Below, in pieces: positions 28,212-42,264 of a stretch of 64,000 nt of DNA. Position 1 is the stretch's first letter, and each line of letters begins with the position of its first letter. The notes beneath the pieces were generated by a model that did no database searches, was not told the DNA's origin, and was given only the letters and a program-made list of their open reading frames with translations. The position numbers were made by a program, and so were the translations under genes. The DNA comes from Candidatus Saccharibacteria bacterium oral taxon 955 (GTDB lineage Bacteria; Patescibacteriota; Saccharimonadia; Saccharimonadales; Saccharimonadaceae): the NCBI GenBank assembly GCA_010202265.1, contig CP047918.1, positions 248,001 to 312,000 of the forward strand. Direction: 5' to 3'.

Positions 28212-29945
28212 ATGAAATTACATTTTTTTAGATTAAGTCGAGCGCAATATATTGCCATCATCACCGTTCTGCTGATGGCGCTTTTTGTGGTAAGGCTTTT
28301 TCATATCCAAGTAATTCAGCACGCTTTATATGTTGAACAGGCTGACAGTGAGCATATCAAGCAGTTTACACTTCATGCAAAGCGAGGCGAGATATATACG
28401 ATGGATAGCGGAGTTCCGCATAAGTTGGTGATGAACGAGACAGTTTATACGGTGTGGGCTGACCCAACGATGATAGTTGATAAGCAGGCAGTGGTGACGG
28501 CAATCAATAAAATTGCCGAGGAAACGCTCGGAATGACTTTGCAAAATACCTTGACGTTAAGAAATCGCGCTACCAGGTGCTTGCAACGAAAGTTTCACGC
28601 AAGCAGGCGCAATGTTAAAAAAGGAGAATCTACCTGGTATTGGTTTGATGCGGTTAGCCAAAGAGTCTATCCAGGAGGACAGCTAGCTAGTCAGGTGCTG
28701 GGTTTTGTGGATGCAGAGGGAAAGGCAAATATGGATTTGAGCAGGCGAATGATGCAACGCTGCGTGGGTAGACGGCATGCTCAAGACTGTGACTGACGTT
28801 CGTTCGGTGCCTTTGACGGTTTCTGACAAAATATTAAAAAGCCAGCCGTTGACGTAAGAACATGGTGCTGACGATTGACCGAAATGTACAGGCAAGGGTA
28901 GAGCAGGCCCTTGCCGATGGGCTTGCTCGAAGCGGTGCAAAAAAAGCTAGTGCAATTGTCATGGATCCTCAAACGGGTAGATATTGGCGATGGCAATCTG
29001 CCAACTTATGACCCAGGTAAGCTAAACGAGATAAAGGATGAGGATCAGTAAGTAATGACGTTATCACTCATCCATATGAAGTTGGTTCAGATGTAAAGAC
29101 GTTTACGATGGCAATGGGCATTGATAAGGGGGTAATTACCCCAGGAACGACATACAACAATATGACTCGATCCGTGTTGAGGATATAACGATCAAAAATG
29201 CTAGCCTTGGTCATACTGGTGATATTACAATGCAAAAGGCGCTTAATCTATCGTTAAACACCGGGGTCGTAACGGTAGCGCAACTACTCGGCGACGGCTC
29301 TAGGATTACACGAGGTGCTCGTAATACGATCTATGATTATTTTTATAATCGTTTCGTCTCGGTCAGGTAACGGGGGTGGAGCTCGCAAACGAGTCGGCTG
29401 GAGTCGTCATATCACCTGATCACGTACAGGGTAACGCGGTCCGCTACAGTAATATGGGTTTGGCCAGGAATGGATGTAACTATGTTGCAAGTCGCCAGTG
29501 GCTTTAGTGCTATTGTCAATGGCGGTATCTATCACATGCCAACGGTTATTGCGGGGTCAATTGATCAAGATGGCCAATTCAAAGAGGCGCCATTGAAACG
29601 ACAATTCCCAGGAGTTATATCGGCGTCATCATCTGCGACAATCCGCGAGATGGTCCACCAGGCGCATTATGCAACATACAATCCGAAAGAGACGGTCGGA
29701 GCGATATCTCGTCGGAGGCAAAACTGGAACATCTCAGACCATAATCAACGGTAAATATGTTGATAATCAGACGGTCGGAACGTATCTTGGTTATGGCGGT
29801 GAGAAAGGAGCGACTCCGTCTTATGTAGCTATGGTAGAGATATCTGCTCCTGGTAAAAACATGGGTGTGAGCCGACGCAAAGCCAATTTTCAATGAAATA
29901 TCAAACTGGATGTTAGGCTACCTAAGGCTGACACCAAAAGAGTAA
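28212..29945 (+). CDS. ftsI: Penicillin-binding protein 2/3-type transpeptidase (FtsI), frameshifted
   Basis: The product is a class B PBP that cross-links septal peptidoglycan. Visible in pieces: the N-terminal membrane anchor (YIAIITVLLMALFVVRLF), the RGEIY dimerisation-domain motif, the catalytic SxxK within YEVGSDVKTFT, and KTGTSQ near 29725. Several one-base deletions break the frame (about 28565, 28760, 28850, 28980-29180, 29350 and 29710). They match the noisy region right of the junction. The final 55 codons are clean in copy 1 at 1-168. Length without errors would be near 575 residues. Confidence 0.85.
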
Positions 29946-29964
29946 AAAGAGGTATAATACGGTT

Positions 29965-30999
29965 ATGGAACTTCCACCCCACGCAGCGATTCACCATCTA
30001 ACGACTGACCTTAATGCGACATTTATCTTGAGTATTGGTGCTTTTCTTTTGTCAATGGTGTTGACGCCAGTTTATACATATTTTGCTTACCGTTATAAGT
30101 TTTGGAAAAAACAGCGAAGTACTAGTACGCTGGGCGAAAAACTGCAGATATTTACTAAACTTCATCAGAATAAATTTACTCGTAATATCCCGACGATGGC
30201 GGGTATTATTGGTGTTATTGCTATATCTGTCTTACGCTTGGTTTTAAACTGGATCGAGCCCAGACGCAATTGCCGTTGGCTGCGCTGATCGGTGGCGCGG
30301 CTGTCGGGCTTCTTGACGACATAATCAATATCCGTGGCAGGGTAAGGGTGTTGCTGGCCTTCGTTCTAGTCTAAAATTTTGATGATTATTCTGATGTCAC
30401 TTGTTCTTGGCTGGTTCTTTATGCAAAGCTTGGATATACGTCGATTCATGTACGTTTGTGGGTGATTGGCAGGTTGGAGTGTGGATAATTGCTATTTTTG
30501 TACTAGTCGTTGTGTCGACTGGAAATGCGGTAAATATAAGCGACGGACTTGACGGGCTTGCCGGAGGCTCCTGGCAGTTTCATTTTCGGTATTTGGTATG
30601 ATCGCCCTTTTGCAAGGACATCTAAGATCGCCGGTTTTTGTTTCACGGTAGTTGGCGCGCTGTTGAGCTATCTTTGGTTTAATATTTATCCTGCGAGGTT
30701 CTTTATGGGTGACGTCGGTAGCTTTGCATTTGGACGAGCCTTGGTGTAGTCGCATGTTGACGAACAGCTCTTTCTGCTACCGATCATTGGCATGATTTTT
30801 GTGATTGAGGCGGGGTCAAGCTTGATCCAAATTACCGCAAAACGATTTTTTGGGAGAAAGATATTTATCTCAGCGCCGATACATCATCACCTTGAGGCAA
30901 AGGTTGGCCGGAAACAAAAGTAACTATGCGGTTTTGGGTGATTGCTTGTGTTGCTGGGTTTATTGGGTTGCTACTAGCACTTACTGGGGGCACATCTAG
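29965..30999 (+). CDS. mraY: MraY, copy 2, frameshifted
   Basis: The first 90 codons agree with 188-1234. One-base losses near 30230, 30340, 30380, 30415, 30566 and beyond then break the frame. The catalytic motifs are all still visible in shifted frames. The intact copy is at 188-1234. Confidence 0.9.
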
Positions 31000-31001
31000 C
31001 T

Positions 31002-32301
31002 GTGAGTGTTGCGCGTCGACGAGATGGGCATTCAACTTTTTTGCAGGGCTCTACTGATGTCGCTAATCAGCGTAGGCATCGACCTGATTATAGAATAGTT
31101 TTGTTTATGGGTATTCTCATGCTACTTGGCTTGGTCGTTATGTATGCGATCGGGCCAGAGCGAGCTAATCTTTGAATCGAATTTATAACACAAATACCTA
31201 TACTGAGAATTTTTTGTGATCAAAACAAGTGGTTAGCCTAGCAATAGCGCTTCTGGCATTTATTTTCATGTCAACTGTACCATTTACGAAACTCCGCAAA
31301 TATGGCTTTCAGCTAGTATGCGTTGGTCTTGCGCTGTCATTTCTGTTGTTTTGCTTGTAATGTTGCGCACATCGTGCCGTCAACGCTCGGGGCATATCGG
31401 TGGTTCAGGTGGGTAGCCTAAGCTTTCAGCCGGCAGAAGTTTTGAAGCTGTCGTTATGATTTATACGGCGGCATTTTTAGGTAAGCGATATTCTGAGGGC
31501 AAGATAGACGATAAGTCGGCAACTTTGTATCCTATTTTGGGTCTATCTGGTTTGGCATTATTTATCGTAGTTGTTATCCAAAAGACATGGGTACGGGGCT
31601 GCAATTTTTCGATGCTTGCACGATGTTTATCGTTAGTACGATGAACTGGAAAATATTATTGAAAATTGCAGTTGTATGTGTAGTGCTCGGCATAATTGCG
31701 CTTGTTACGTCACCACACCGTATGGAGAGATTGACGACTTTTATAGGTGGTGATAGCGCCTCCGATGACTGCTGCCAATGAGTCAGATAACAATTATCAT
31801 ATCAAAAATGCAAGATTGCCCTCGGTACGGGCGGGTTGTTTGGTCGAGGGATCGGAAAGAGTATCCAAGCTACGGGATACCTACCAGAAGCGATTAATGA
31901 CTCGATTTTTGCTATCATGGGGAAATCTTTGGGTTTATTGGTACAACGATTATCATAGGCTTGTTTAGCGCATTGTTGCTTCGCTTGCTCAAATATCTGA
32001 CCGCTTGCCTGAATGTCGATGCGTCTAGCTGTGGCGGGCGTATTTGGGTGGCTTGTGGCTCATGTCGCCATGAATATTGCGTCAATGATAGGTATTACGC
32101 CACTAACAGGAATACGTACATTGCTCAGTTTTGGCGGGACAAGTATGATATTTATGTGTGCTGCCTTGGTTTGCGTTTCAGCTGTCACGCTACACCAGTC
32201 ATAGACCTGTTCAACTAAAGGAGGCTACTCATGAAAGTACTAGCACCGGTGGGGGTCGGGGGGTCACGTTACGCCCGTCGTCGCCGTTCTACGGAAATTA
32301 A
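31002..32301 (+). CDS. ftsW: FtsW, copy 2, frameshifted
   Basis: Corresponds to 1237-2556 with many single-base losses (for example near 31172, 31350, 31455, 31585 and 31920-32175). No insertion or rearrangement was seen. Confidence 0.9.
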
Positions 32302-33372
32302 AGATCAGTATCCTGATACTGAAATAAGGTTTTGGTGTATCGAAGTTTGAATCGCAGCCAGACGTGTCATGAAGCATTTTGATGATTCTATTCGAGTCGA
32401 TGTTGTCGTGAGCGGTAAACTGCGTCGGTATCATCATCTGACGTTATCCAGCAGCTTATCAAGCTTCGAACGATCGTGTTGCCGAATTTAATCGACGGAA
32501 TCAAGGTCGCGGTTGGGGCGATTCAGAGCTTTGCTAAATTAATAGTGTGGCGACCCGACGTTGTATTTACAAAAGCGGGTTTGTCTGCCTACCGATTGGG
32601 TTTGCGGCTCATATGTTGAGAATACCACTCGTGATTCATGACTCTGACGCTCACCCTGGTCTAACAAATCGGATTCTTGCTCGTTGGGCTTTTAGGATAG
32701 GTACTGGTGCGCCACTAAAATTTTACTCATACCCCAGCTCACTCTCACGCTATGTGGAGTGCCGGTGAGAGCGGAGTTTACTCCTTATAGCGAAGGAGAT
32801 AGGCAAAAGGTGAAGCGGTCGCTTGGTTTTGACTCGAATCGACCGCTTGTTGTCATTACAGGTGGAGGCTTGGCGCACGACGTATAAATATGGCTGTAGC
32901 AACTATGCTCAATGAACTGATGGAGCGGGCAAATATCGTACTTATAAGTGGCGAGGGCCAGTATGAGAAATGAGGGCCTTGACCCCGCAAACGATGAGCG
33001 GTATCAGCTACATGCATTTGTAGGCAGGGTATGGCAGACATGTTGGGTGCAGCCGATGTTGTGGTGGCGCGAGCTGGTGCGACGACGATTCTTGAGCTTG
33101 CAGCGCTGCTAAGCCGACGATTCTTGTGCCTAATGGCTACCTGACGGAGGGCATCAGCTAAAGAATGCCGCCGTCTACGCCGAAAAGGGAGCTGTAAGTG
33201 TGATAGATGAAAATCAACTAGAGAAGCACCCCGATATACTCCTTGATGAGGTGATAAATATCCTCTCAGACGACACTCGTCGCAAACAGATGAGCAGGCT
33301 ATTTTATGAGTTTGCTAAGCCAAATGCTGCACGCGACATGGCTACGCTGATCGTTTCTGCGGTGAAAAGTAG
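32231..33372 (+). CDS. murG: MurG, copy 2, frameshifted
   Basis: Corresponds to 2483-3640. Losses begin within the glycine-rich N-terminal loop (near 32247) and recur through the gene. Confidence 0.9.
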
Positions 33373-33409
33373 CTTGTGACTGCTATAATAGCAGGGAAGC
33401 ATAACTGCT

Positions 33410-34350
33410 ATGAAACTATTGCGAAAAAACAACAAGTACCAGCGCGTCGTAGCGGTCTGGTGTTCGAGAGGGGCGAGCAAACGCCGATTCTCTTGATGAG
33501 CGCTACGCTTTTCGACGTAACAGGACGTTGACAGGTAGCTTATCGTCAAATGTTTCCAGCGCCAGCGAGTCTTTAATGAGCTACGTTCAGCTCGAGTCCA
33601 GGCGCACGATCTCAGGCGTCATCGTCGTAAGTTATTCGGTGTATGGTTGGGTGTTAGTGTGGCTACTTTGCTTTTGGGCTATCTGCTGTATGAGTCCATC
33701 GCGTTGCCAAATGTGCGTTTTCAGGAGGCCGTCGTTGTCCAGCCAGAGGATAAGTCTCTTTATGAAAAGAAATCCAGGAATACTTGAACGCACATTTCTT
33801 TGAACGAAGCCGACTAACGCTAAATGTTAAAAATCTAGCCATTTATCTGCAGACACATGGCGCACCAGAGGTAGAGGAAGTTTCATCTAGTTTGTCGTTC
33901 GGCGGCCTGGGTGTTAGTACGATATCATTAAAGTACGTAAGCCGGTCGTTAGCTGGAAAACGGGAGATGTTCGGCTGTACGTGGATCAAAAGGGTATTGG
34001 ATTGAGAGAACTATTATGACGCGCCAACCGTTTCGGTGCTTGATCAGACGGGCGTCCAGACTCGTAATAATCGTATTTAGCAAGCAACCGATTTCTAAGT
34101 TTTATGGGGCGACTAATTGGTAGACTGCTGAGCAGGGCTATCGTGCTACTCAAGTCGTTCTGCCAGAAGGTACTACGCGTCAATTGTTGATGTCGGTTGA
34201 CGGGGTGTCGTACCCAATTAAATTCTCAGTTGATCGTCCGGCAGCGGCTCAGGCCGAGGACGCAGCCCGATCGATACGGTACCTTTTGGCTAGTGGAATT
34301 AGCCCTACATACCTTGATGTGCGAGTTAGTGGAAAGCTTATTATAAGTAG
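33410..34350 (+). CDS. ftsQ: FtsQ-like protein, copy 2, frameshifted
   Basis: Corresponds to 3678-4628. The first loss is in the A run just after the start (near 33428). The same palindrome with TATAAT precedes it. Confidence 0.85.
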
Positions 34351-35141
34351 CTGGATCTGGGGCGAGAGACTAAACGTACACCCTTGCCGATTGGTAAATG
34401 TTCTATTTTTGTTCTCATTATCAACAAATTACAAAAATATATTTAGCATATTAAAATAGGGAAATTGCAAATTGTCAAAAAAGCAGGGAAAAAGGATAGG
34501 GGGTAATAAAAATCGAAAAAAGCAAATATATGTCACATAAGTCGTGAAAAATTAAATATATCGTTGTGGAAAACTATATAGACGGTCGGTCTGCTAGACA
34601 TTGGTAGACGCCAAGAGTATTCCAGAAAAGAACATATGTATGATCTACGAGCTTTGTCAGAGTAAGCTATAAAAAAGTTAGTGCTACGTAATCTTTGAGT
34701 GATAGAGGCATCTGGGTAGGCAGCAAACTCCCCCATATGATTCATATATACAAAATTAGCACTCAAGCTAGACGTATGCTGATTCATCTTTTGTATTTAT
34801 ATTTAATGTCTCAAAAGGTATATTGTGCGACGTTAAGTCTATGGGCAAAATTGATTAAGTTTTATTCGTAAGTTAGTTATGTGCGGTCCCTTTCTTTTGT
34901 GTGGCCGGTTTGATTTTTTGATCCCCTTTTTGGACGTTTCCTTTAGTCCTTTTGAGCCTGCATAGTGATTGAAATCTTTGCACTTTTGAAAGTTTTAGGT
35001 CTATATGGTTTTTCTACAATCAAAAATATATCTACAGAAATAAATATTGTAAGTTCTATTTTTGTTCTATAATGTTTTCTGACTTATTTATAATATGAAA
35101 GATGGCCCATAGAACAATGTCTACGGGCCATCCGCACATTA

Positions 35142-35470
35142 CTATCTGCGACTACGACGCTTACGGCGGTGCTCCTCTACCGCCTCCAGAGAGATATTAC
35201 ATCTCCCGGGGGTGTGTGTGCCAAGAGCTCGTCGATAAGCAGTAGCGCCATATTATACGCACGATGACCGTGCGCCACGAACTGGCAATCTTTGATGTTG
35301 CCAGGATTCAGACGTATAGTCAAATCGGCTGAGCCACCTTGCTTACGCCGGGATCTGCTGCTTCTAGCGATATGTAGCAGTAGCGCGTTATCGTCTTTCT
35401 TCTCGACGGTGATTGTGCAACCGTCGAGGCTTGCTAGTGCCTCGGCCAGCGGGTTGTCGTAGGCAGTCAT
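35142..35470 (-). CDS. Small basic protein, copy 2, truncated by one lost C
   Basis: Corresponds to 5425-5754. A run of C near 35205 is one base shorter, which removes the Arg-rich C-terminal tail. Confidence 0.6.
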
Positions 35471-35767
35471 TTTTTCATCCTTCTGTAGTAGGTGCGGATA
35501 CTCCCCTACCCGTTTTATGGTGAGGGAGGCTGTGTGCATATTATACCACAAAATAAGAGTATAGTGAAGGTAGATACGCTTTATTTTTCTACCCGTCTGC
35601 CTTGCTCTACCCCTTCTATATCTGTCAAAGTGACGAGTGCGCTTCTCTACTGTCGTCTGATGCAACTTTTGAGTGTGGCTTGCCTGTTGTAACCTATCAA
35701 TGATTAGAGTATAATTAGAGCATTAGCTTTAAATACCTACATATAAAAAGTAATAGAGGTGTCACGC

Positions 35768-38700
35768 GTGAGGATAATGCAAAAGACGAGGCGACTGTTG
35801 CTGGCTAGTGCTATAGCTGCGGTTACTGTTGGCGTCTTGGTTGTTCAGTATTTTGTGGCAAGTCAGTTAGCTAAGGCTGATGCGATTAACTCGACCGACT
35901 TTGTGATGACGATCGACACGCGCAAAGGCACGGGAAACACTTTCACGGTTCCAACGATCGTGGTGGCTATAACTATACATTGGTTTGTGGCAACGGTGTA
36001 GTCTTGACGGGACAAACAGGTAACGCCACCTGTTCTTATGCGACTGCCGGTGGTATAAGGTCCGAATTGCTGGAGCATTTCCTAGGATATATTTTGACTA
36101 CAGGGGTGACAGGTTTAAGGTCATCTCGATTGACCAGTGGGGTACGAATGAATGGCAAAATATGGAGCACGCGTTTGATGGGCGGAAAACCTCGATGTAA
36201 AGGCTACCGACAAGCCACGCATGGGCCAGGTTGTCAGCCTGGCTTATATGTTTCGAGACGCCAAAAGTCTAAGGGTGAGGGTGCTGATTGGCAGTGGGAC
36301 ACTAAAAATGTAGAGAGTCTAAACAGCACATTCTCTGGGGCCCGTCAGTTTAACCAAAATATCTCAAGCTGGAATACATCTAAGGTGACAGATATGGACA
36401 ATACGTTCACTAATGCCTATGAATTTAATCAGCCTATTCAGTCGTGGGACGTCAGCAAGTCAATACTATGGTGCGGTGTTGGCATATGCAAAAAAGTTTA
36501 ATCAACCTATCGGTGAATGGAATACTACCCAACTTACGGACGCCCTTTTGGCGCTAGCTGGCGCCGAGAGGTTTGACCAGTCGTTGGCGCACTGGGATGT
36601 CCGTCGTCTGACAGATGCAGATAGATTACTCGATGGCGTTAAGATATCAACGCCAAACTACGATGCGACGCTGACTTCTTGGCAGGCACAGGCTGTCAGA
36701 GGTAATGTCAAGCTTGGCGGCGGTAACAGTAATTACTGTGTGGCAGAGGCTAAGCGCAATGATTTGATTGCTACAAAATCATGGATAATTACGGATGCAG
36801 GTAAAGATTGTACAGCGTATACCGTTACGGCAGTGGACTATACTGGCGTTACAGATGTAGATGAGAATACCACACTGGCACAGTATTGGGTAGGTTAAAT
36901 AGTACCGATGCCGTTAATTCGCCACAAAGTGATTTTACATATACCCTTGACTGTACTGGCGCGCAGAATAATCTCGTGGCAATTGATGGCAATACAATTA
37001 AGCTTGCGCAGTCACCGGATTATGAGCAGAATGCTACTTTGGAAATTTGTGTTCGTGCTACCAATAAGGTGGGAAAACGTTCGATAAGCACCTAACTATC
37101 TCGGTCAATAATCTTTATTCAGTTTCATATAATGCCAATGGTGCTGACGCTGGTGCTCCGCCGGCTTCGACTGGAGAGACGTTGCACTCTGGCGATAGTG
37201 TATCCGTAGAGGCGAATATCAATGGCCTAGCCAAAACCGCCACAGCTTCACCGCTGACACTCCTAACGTGCATACACATACGCCCAGGCCAACTTCACCT
37301 CACTGGTACTACCCTTTATGCCAATGCAATAAACACTACACCTCCACTTCGACAGCAAGGGTGGCTCTAACGTACCAACCAACTTTGCCTTTGGTGCAAA
37401 AGCCACCACCCTACCGCTCCAACCAAAACTGCCACACCTTGCCGGTTGTACAAGAGGCTGTCTAGTTACGCCTGGAACTTCGCCACCGAACTATGCCAGC
37501 GAGCGACACCCCTCTACGCAAGTGGACAATTAACCAGTACAAGATACATTACGATGCCACACTGCACCGGTGGCGCAACCCCAGACACTGTCTCTAACTA
37601 CGACACCACCGTCCAGATTGCCAACAACGGCTTCACCAAACCGGCCACAGCTTCACCGGCTGGAACACTGCCCCTAACGGTGCAGGTACACATACGCCCA
37701 GGCGCCAACTTCCACTCACTGTGACATTACCCTTTATGCCAATGGCAAGTAAACAACTACACCCTCCACTTCGACAGCAAGGGTGCTCTAACGTACCAGA
37801 CCAAACTGTTGCCTTTGGTGCAAAAGCCACCACCCCTACCGCTCCAACCAAAACTGCCACACCTTTGCCGGTTGGTACAAGGAGGCTGGTCTAGTTAACG
37901 CCTGGAACTTCGCCACCGACACTATGCCAGCGAGCGACACCACCCTCTACGCCAAGTGGACAATTAACCAGTACAAGATACATTACGATGCAACACTGGC
38001 ACCGGTGGCGCAACCCCAGACACTGTCTCTAACTACGACACCACCGTCCAGATTGCCAACAACGGCTTCACCAAAACCGGCCACAGCTTCACCGCTGGAA
38101 CACTGCCCCTAACGGTGCAGGTACACCATACGCCCCAGGCGCCAACTTCCACCTCACTGGTGACATTACCCTTTATGCCCAATGGCAAGTAAACAACTAC
38201 ACCCTCCACTTCGACAGCAAGGGTGGCTCTAACGTACCAGACCAAACTGTTGCCTTTGGTGCAAAAGCCACCACCCCTACGCTCCACCAAAACTGGCCAC
38301 ACCTTTGCCGGTTGGTACAAGGAGGCTGGTCTAGTTACGCCTGGAACTTCGCCACCGACACTATGCCAGCGAGCGACACCACCCTCTACGCCAAGTGACA
38401 ATTAACAGTACAAGATACATTACGATGCCAACACTGGACCGGTGGCGCACCCAGACACTGTCTCTAATACGACACACCGTCCAGATTGCCACAACGGCTT
38501 CCCAAACCGGCCACAGCTTCACCGGCTGGAACACTGCCCTACGGTGCAGGTACACCATACGCCCCAGGCGCCAACTTCACCTCACTGTGACATTACCCTT
38601 TATGCCAATGGCAAGTAAACAACTACACCCTCCACTTCGACAGCAAGGGTGCTCTAACGTACCAGACCAAACTGTTGCCTTTGGTGCAAAAGCACCACCC

Positions 38701-41314
38701 TACCGCTCCAACCAAACTGGCCACCTTTGCCGTTGGTACAAGAGGCTGGTCTAGTTAACGCTGGAACTTCGCCACCGACACTATGCCAGCGAGCGACACC
38801 ACCCTCTACGCCAAGTGGACAATTAACCAGTACAAGATACATTACGATCAACCTGGCACCGGTGGCGCAACCCCAGACACTGTCTCTAACTACGACACCA
38901 CCGTCCAGATTGCCAACAACGGCTTCACCAAACCGGCCACAGCTTCACCGCTGGAACACTGCCCTAACGGTGCAGGTACACCATACGCCCAGCGCCAACT
39001 TCCACCTCACTGGTGACATTACCCTTTATGCCCAATGGCAAGTAAACAACTACACCTCCACTTCGACAGCAAGGGTGGCTCTAACGTACCAGACCAACTG
39101 TTGCCTTTGGTGCAAAAGCCACCACCCTACCGCTCCAACCAAAACTGGCCACACCTTTGCCGGTTGGTACAAGGAGGCTGGTCTAGTTAACGCTGGAACT
39201 TCGCCACCGACACTATGCCAGCGAGCGACACACCCTCTACGCCAAGTGGACAATTAACCAGTACAAGATACATTACGATGCCAACACTGGCACCGGTGGC
39301 GCAACCCCAGACACTGTCTCTAATACGACACCACCGTCCAGATTGCCAACAACGGCTTCACCAAACCGGCCACAGCTTCACCGGCTGGAACACTGCCCTA
39401 ACGGTGCAGGTACACCATACGCCCAGGCGCCAACTTCCACCTCACTGGTGACATTACCTTTATGCCCAATGGCAAGTAAACAACTACACCCTCCACTTCG
39501 ACAGCAAGGGTGGCTCTAACGTACCAGACCAAACTGTTGCCTTTGGTGCAAAAGCCACCACCCCTACCGCTCCAACCAAAACTGGCCACACCTTTGCCGG
39601 TTGGTACAAGGAGCTGGTCTAGTTAACGCCTGGAACTTCGCCACCGACACTATGCCAGCGAGCGACACCACCCTCTACGCCAAGTGGACAATTAACCAGT
39701 ACAAGATACATTACGATGCCAACACTGGCACCGGTGGCGCAACCCCAGACACTGTCTCTAACTACGACACCACCGTCCAGATTGCCAACAACGGCTTCAC
39801 CAAAACCGGCCACAGCTTCACCGGCTGGAACACTGCCCCTAACGGTGCAGGTACACCATACGCCCCAGGCGCCAACTTCCACCTCACTGGTGACATTACC
39901 CTTTATGCCCAATGGCAAGATACTCAGCCGCCGGTCGCTCCTGCTGCTGCCCCTGATATGACAGCCACATCAGACACTGGCGATAGTGATTCAGATAATA
40001 TTACTAATAAAAATAAACCGGTCTTTAAGTTGGTTTGTACTGAGGTGGGTAGTACACTTACACTGTATGTTGATGGTGCCGCTAATGGGACTGTAAATTG
40101 CGCAAATGTCGGCCCGGTAGACATGGTACCGACTGCGCCGCTGACCGAGGGCAATCATTCTGTTACGTTCAAAGAATCGGACGCAGCAGGTAACGAGTCG
40201 CCGAGCTCGCCCGCTTTGGCTGTTACGATAGATACAACCGCTCCAGCTGCCCCGACAGTAACAATGGACCCAGTAACAGCTGATAATACTATCAATTCTG
40301 TCGAGGCGGCTGCACAGCAGTTCATCCGCGGCTCGGTAACCGGCGCTCATCCCGGTGATAAAGCCAGATTGACTATTAACGGTGTGATATATGAGGCCAC
40401 GATTGATGCTACTGGCAGATTCTCTGTGACAGTCCCAGGTACTGAGCTCGTGTCGGATCCCGACCGTACGATTGACGTTGTTGTGACGGCATCTGATGTC
40501 GCTGGCAACACAACTAGTATCAACTCGTCGAAGACCTATAATGTTGATGCTAATGTCGTAGTACCACCGGCGAGGGCTACTCTCAAGGCATCTTCTGATA
40601 CCGGCAGTAGCGATTCAGACAATATCACTAAAAATACGAGGCCAGTAGTAACGTTGCAGTGCATATCTGCTACTGATAAACTACACCTTATAGTTGATGG
40701 TGTTGAGGTGCAAGTTGTTAATTGTACATCGGCGGGGCCAATAGAGGTTACTTTGCCTAACGCTCTATCTGACGGTAGTCACACTGTGACCTATAGTCGG
40801 GAAACCTCGGCAGGCAACGTATCGGCGCCATCAATGCCGCTGACATTAACTATAGATACGACTGCGCCAACTGGTGCGCTCACTACGCAACAAGCGACGG
40901 TCGCTTCACCGGCTCTGAGCGGTACGGTAAATGACCCGACCGCGACGGTGGTTGTGACGATTAACGGCGTTGACTACCCTGCGTAGTCGCAGGTGGCATA
41001 TGGACACTGCCGTCAAATTCTATTGCCGCGCTTGGTGATGGAGCGTATACGGTCAAGATGAAGTTTACAGATATTGCTGGTAATGTGTCGGTTACTCAAG
41101 GAGTATTGACAATTTCCCTTCCTTCGTCGCCTTTAACTCCGCAGCTACCGCAACCTGGCGGCGTAGGTGTTGCGACTCCAGAACAGAATAAGAAAAAGAG
41201 CCACTCATCTCTGGCTGGCACCGGTGACAACCTCTACTTAATCATTGGTGTGTGTGCCTCACGATTGCGGCCGGCTCTATCGGTCTATATCGTTTGCGAC
41301 GACGCGTGAGATAG
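35768..41314 (+). CDS. Giant surface protein, copy 2, frameshifted, six repeat units
   Basis: Corresponds to 6052-12591. The N-terminal and repeat parts contain many one-base losses, while 39601-40986 is open and matches the Ig-like region. Only six 444-bp units are present against eight in copy 1. Two further losses near 40981 and 41251 disrupt the C-terminal part including the anchor. The LAGTG codons are still present near 41215. Confidence 0.9.
37233..39915 (+). repeat. Tandem 444-bp repeat array, about six units (copy 2)
   Basis: Six occurrences of the unit marker attacgatg are seen (37549 to 39712). Units vary only by scattered one-base deletions, unlike the identical units of copy 1, which fits unpolished reads. 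Confidence 0.9.
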
Positions 41315-41374
41315 CGTTAGGTTAATGAACGGCTGTAGTGTTTTGGTTAATACAGGGTAGTTCTATAGTGCTTG

Positions 41375-41887
41375 CTATTTAGTTGTTTTTATGTAGTGCT
41401 CTAAAATTTGAGCATCCCTAAGGACCATAAACTTAGTCCTATACACCGAATCATAGCTCGCGGCTCCTTCTGCCTTTTCTTTGTAAGTGAGTCTGTTCCT
41501 GTATGGTTGGCCTGTTACTTTTGCTTCGTATACAAATGAAACTTGTTGGAAGTTTTCCTGTGACTTATATTCGATGGTTATGCCCAGCTCATTAGTTATG
41601 ATGACAGAGTAACCCAGCTCTTCTCTACATTCACGCCTAAATGCTTCTCGTGGATCCTCCCCATTGTCAATACCGCCACCAGGAAGCTTATATTCATTTT
41701 TAGCTTTTTTGTGGATGACGGCTATCTCGCCGTTATCATTCAATACAATTCCTCTAGACCCGAGTCGAGTTATGGGCCGTTCATTGTGATGTATAGGAGG
41801 TATATTGAAATTCTCATCGCTGATATGTGCGATTTCTTTTAGGTGTTTTGGTATCTCTATGTTTGGGTTTGAGTGTGAGTGTGTCAT
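41375..41887 (-). CDS. Nudix hydrolase, copy 2, intact
   Basis: Identical 170-residue product to 12652-13164, with the full Nudix box at residues 71-93. From here rightwards copy 2 is essentially error-free. Confidence 0.85.
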   Translation of the reverse strand: MTHSHSNPNIEIPKHLKEIAHISDENFNIPPIHHNERPITRLGSRGIVLNDNGEIAVIHKKAKNEYKLPGGGIDNGEDPREAFRRECREELGYSVIITNELGITIEYKSQENFQQVSFVYEAKVTGQPYRNRLTYKEKAEGAASYDSVYRTKFMVLRDAQILEHYIKTTK

Positions 41888-42264
41888 ATTTCTCCTGATT
41901 CGATGCTCAGATTTTTATTCATCAGCCAAAGGCTACGCAACTGGTTTTACAAGTTTAGGGGGACGTTGATTTAAGTTATGTATTTGCAGTCTATCACTCT
42001 TAGGCGGTATTCACAATGTAATTCGGTGGCCGCCTCGCTACTCTTTGTTTTTTTGCACTGGTCGATATCTGAGCGTTTAGAATGTCGCGGTGATGGACCT
42101 GTCGTCAGTATATTCTTTAACGATTACATACTTGTATCGTGGTGTTTGTTAGATCCTACAGCGGTAATCTTCAGGAGGCGCGCCGGAAAAGCCTGACTTC
42201 GTTGACCTGTAGGTGTCCTCGGAATTGATATTTAACGTGTTGTTTGCTAGACTACATATAGTCG

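Noticed and set aside
27394..29780. Biological tandem duplication or integrated element
   Set aside because: No integrase, attachment site or direct repeat at the borders; the error gradient around 27394/27395 fits an assembly join better.
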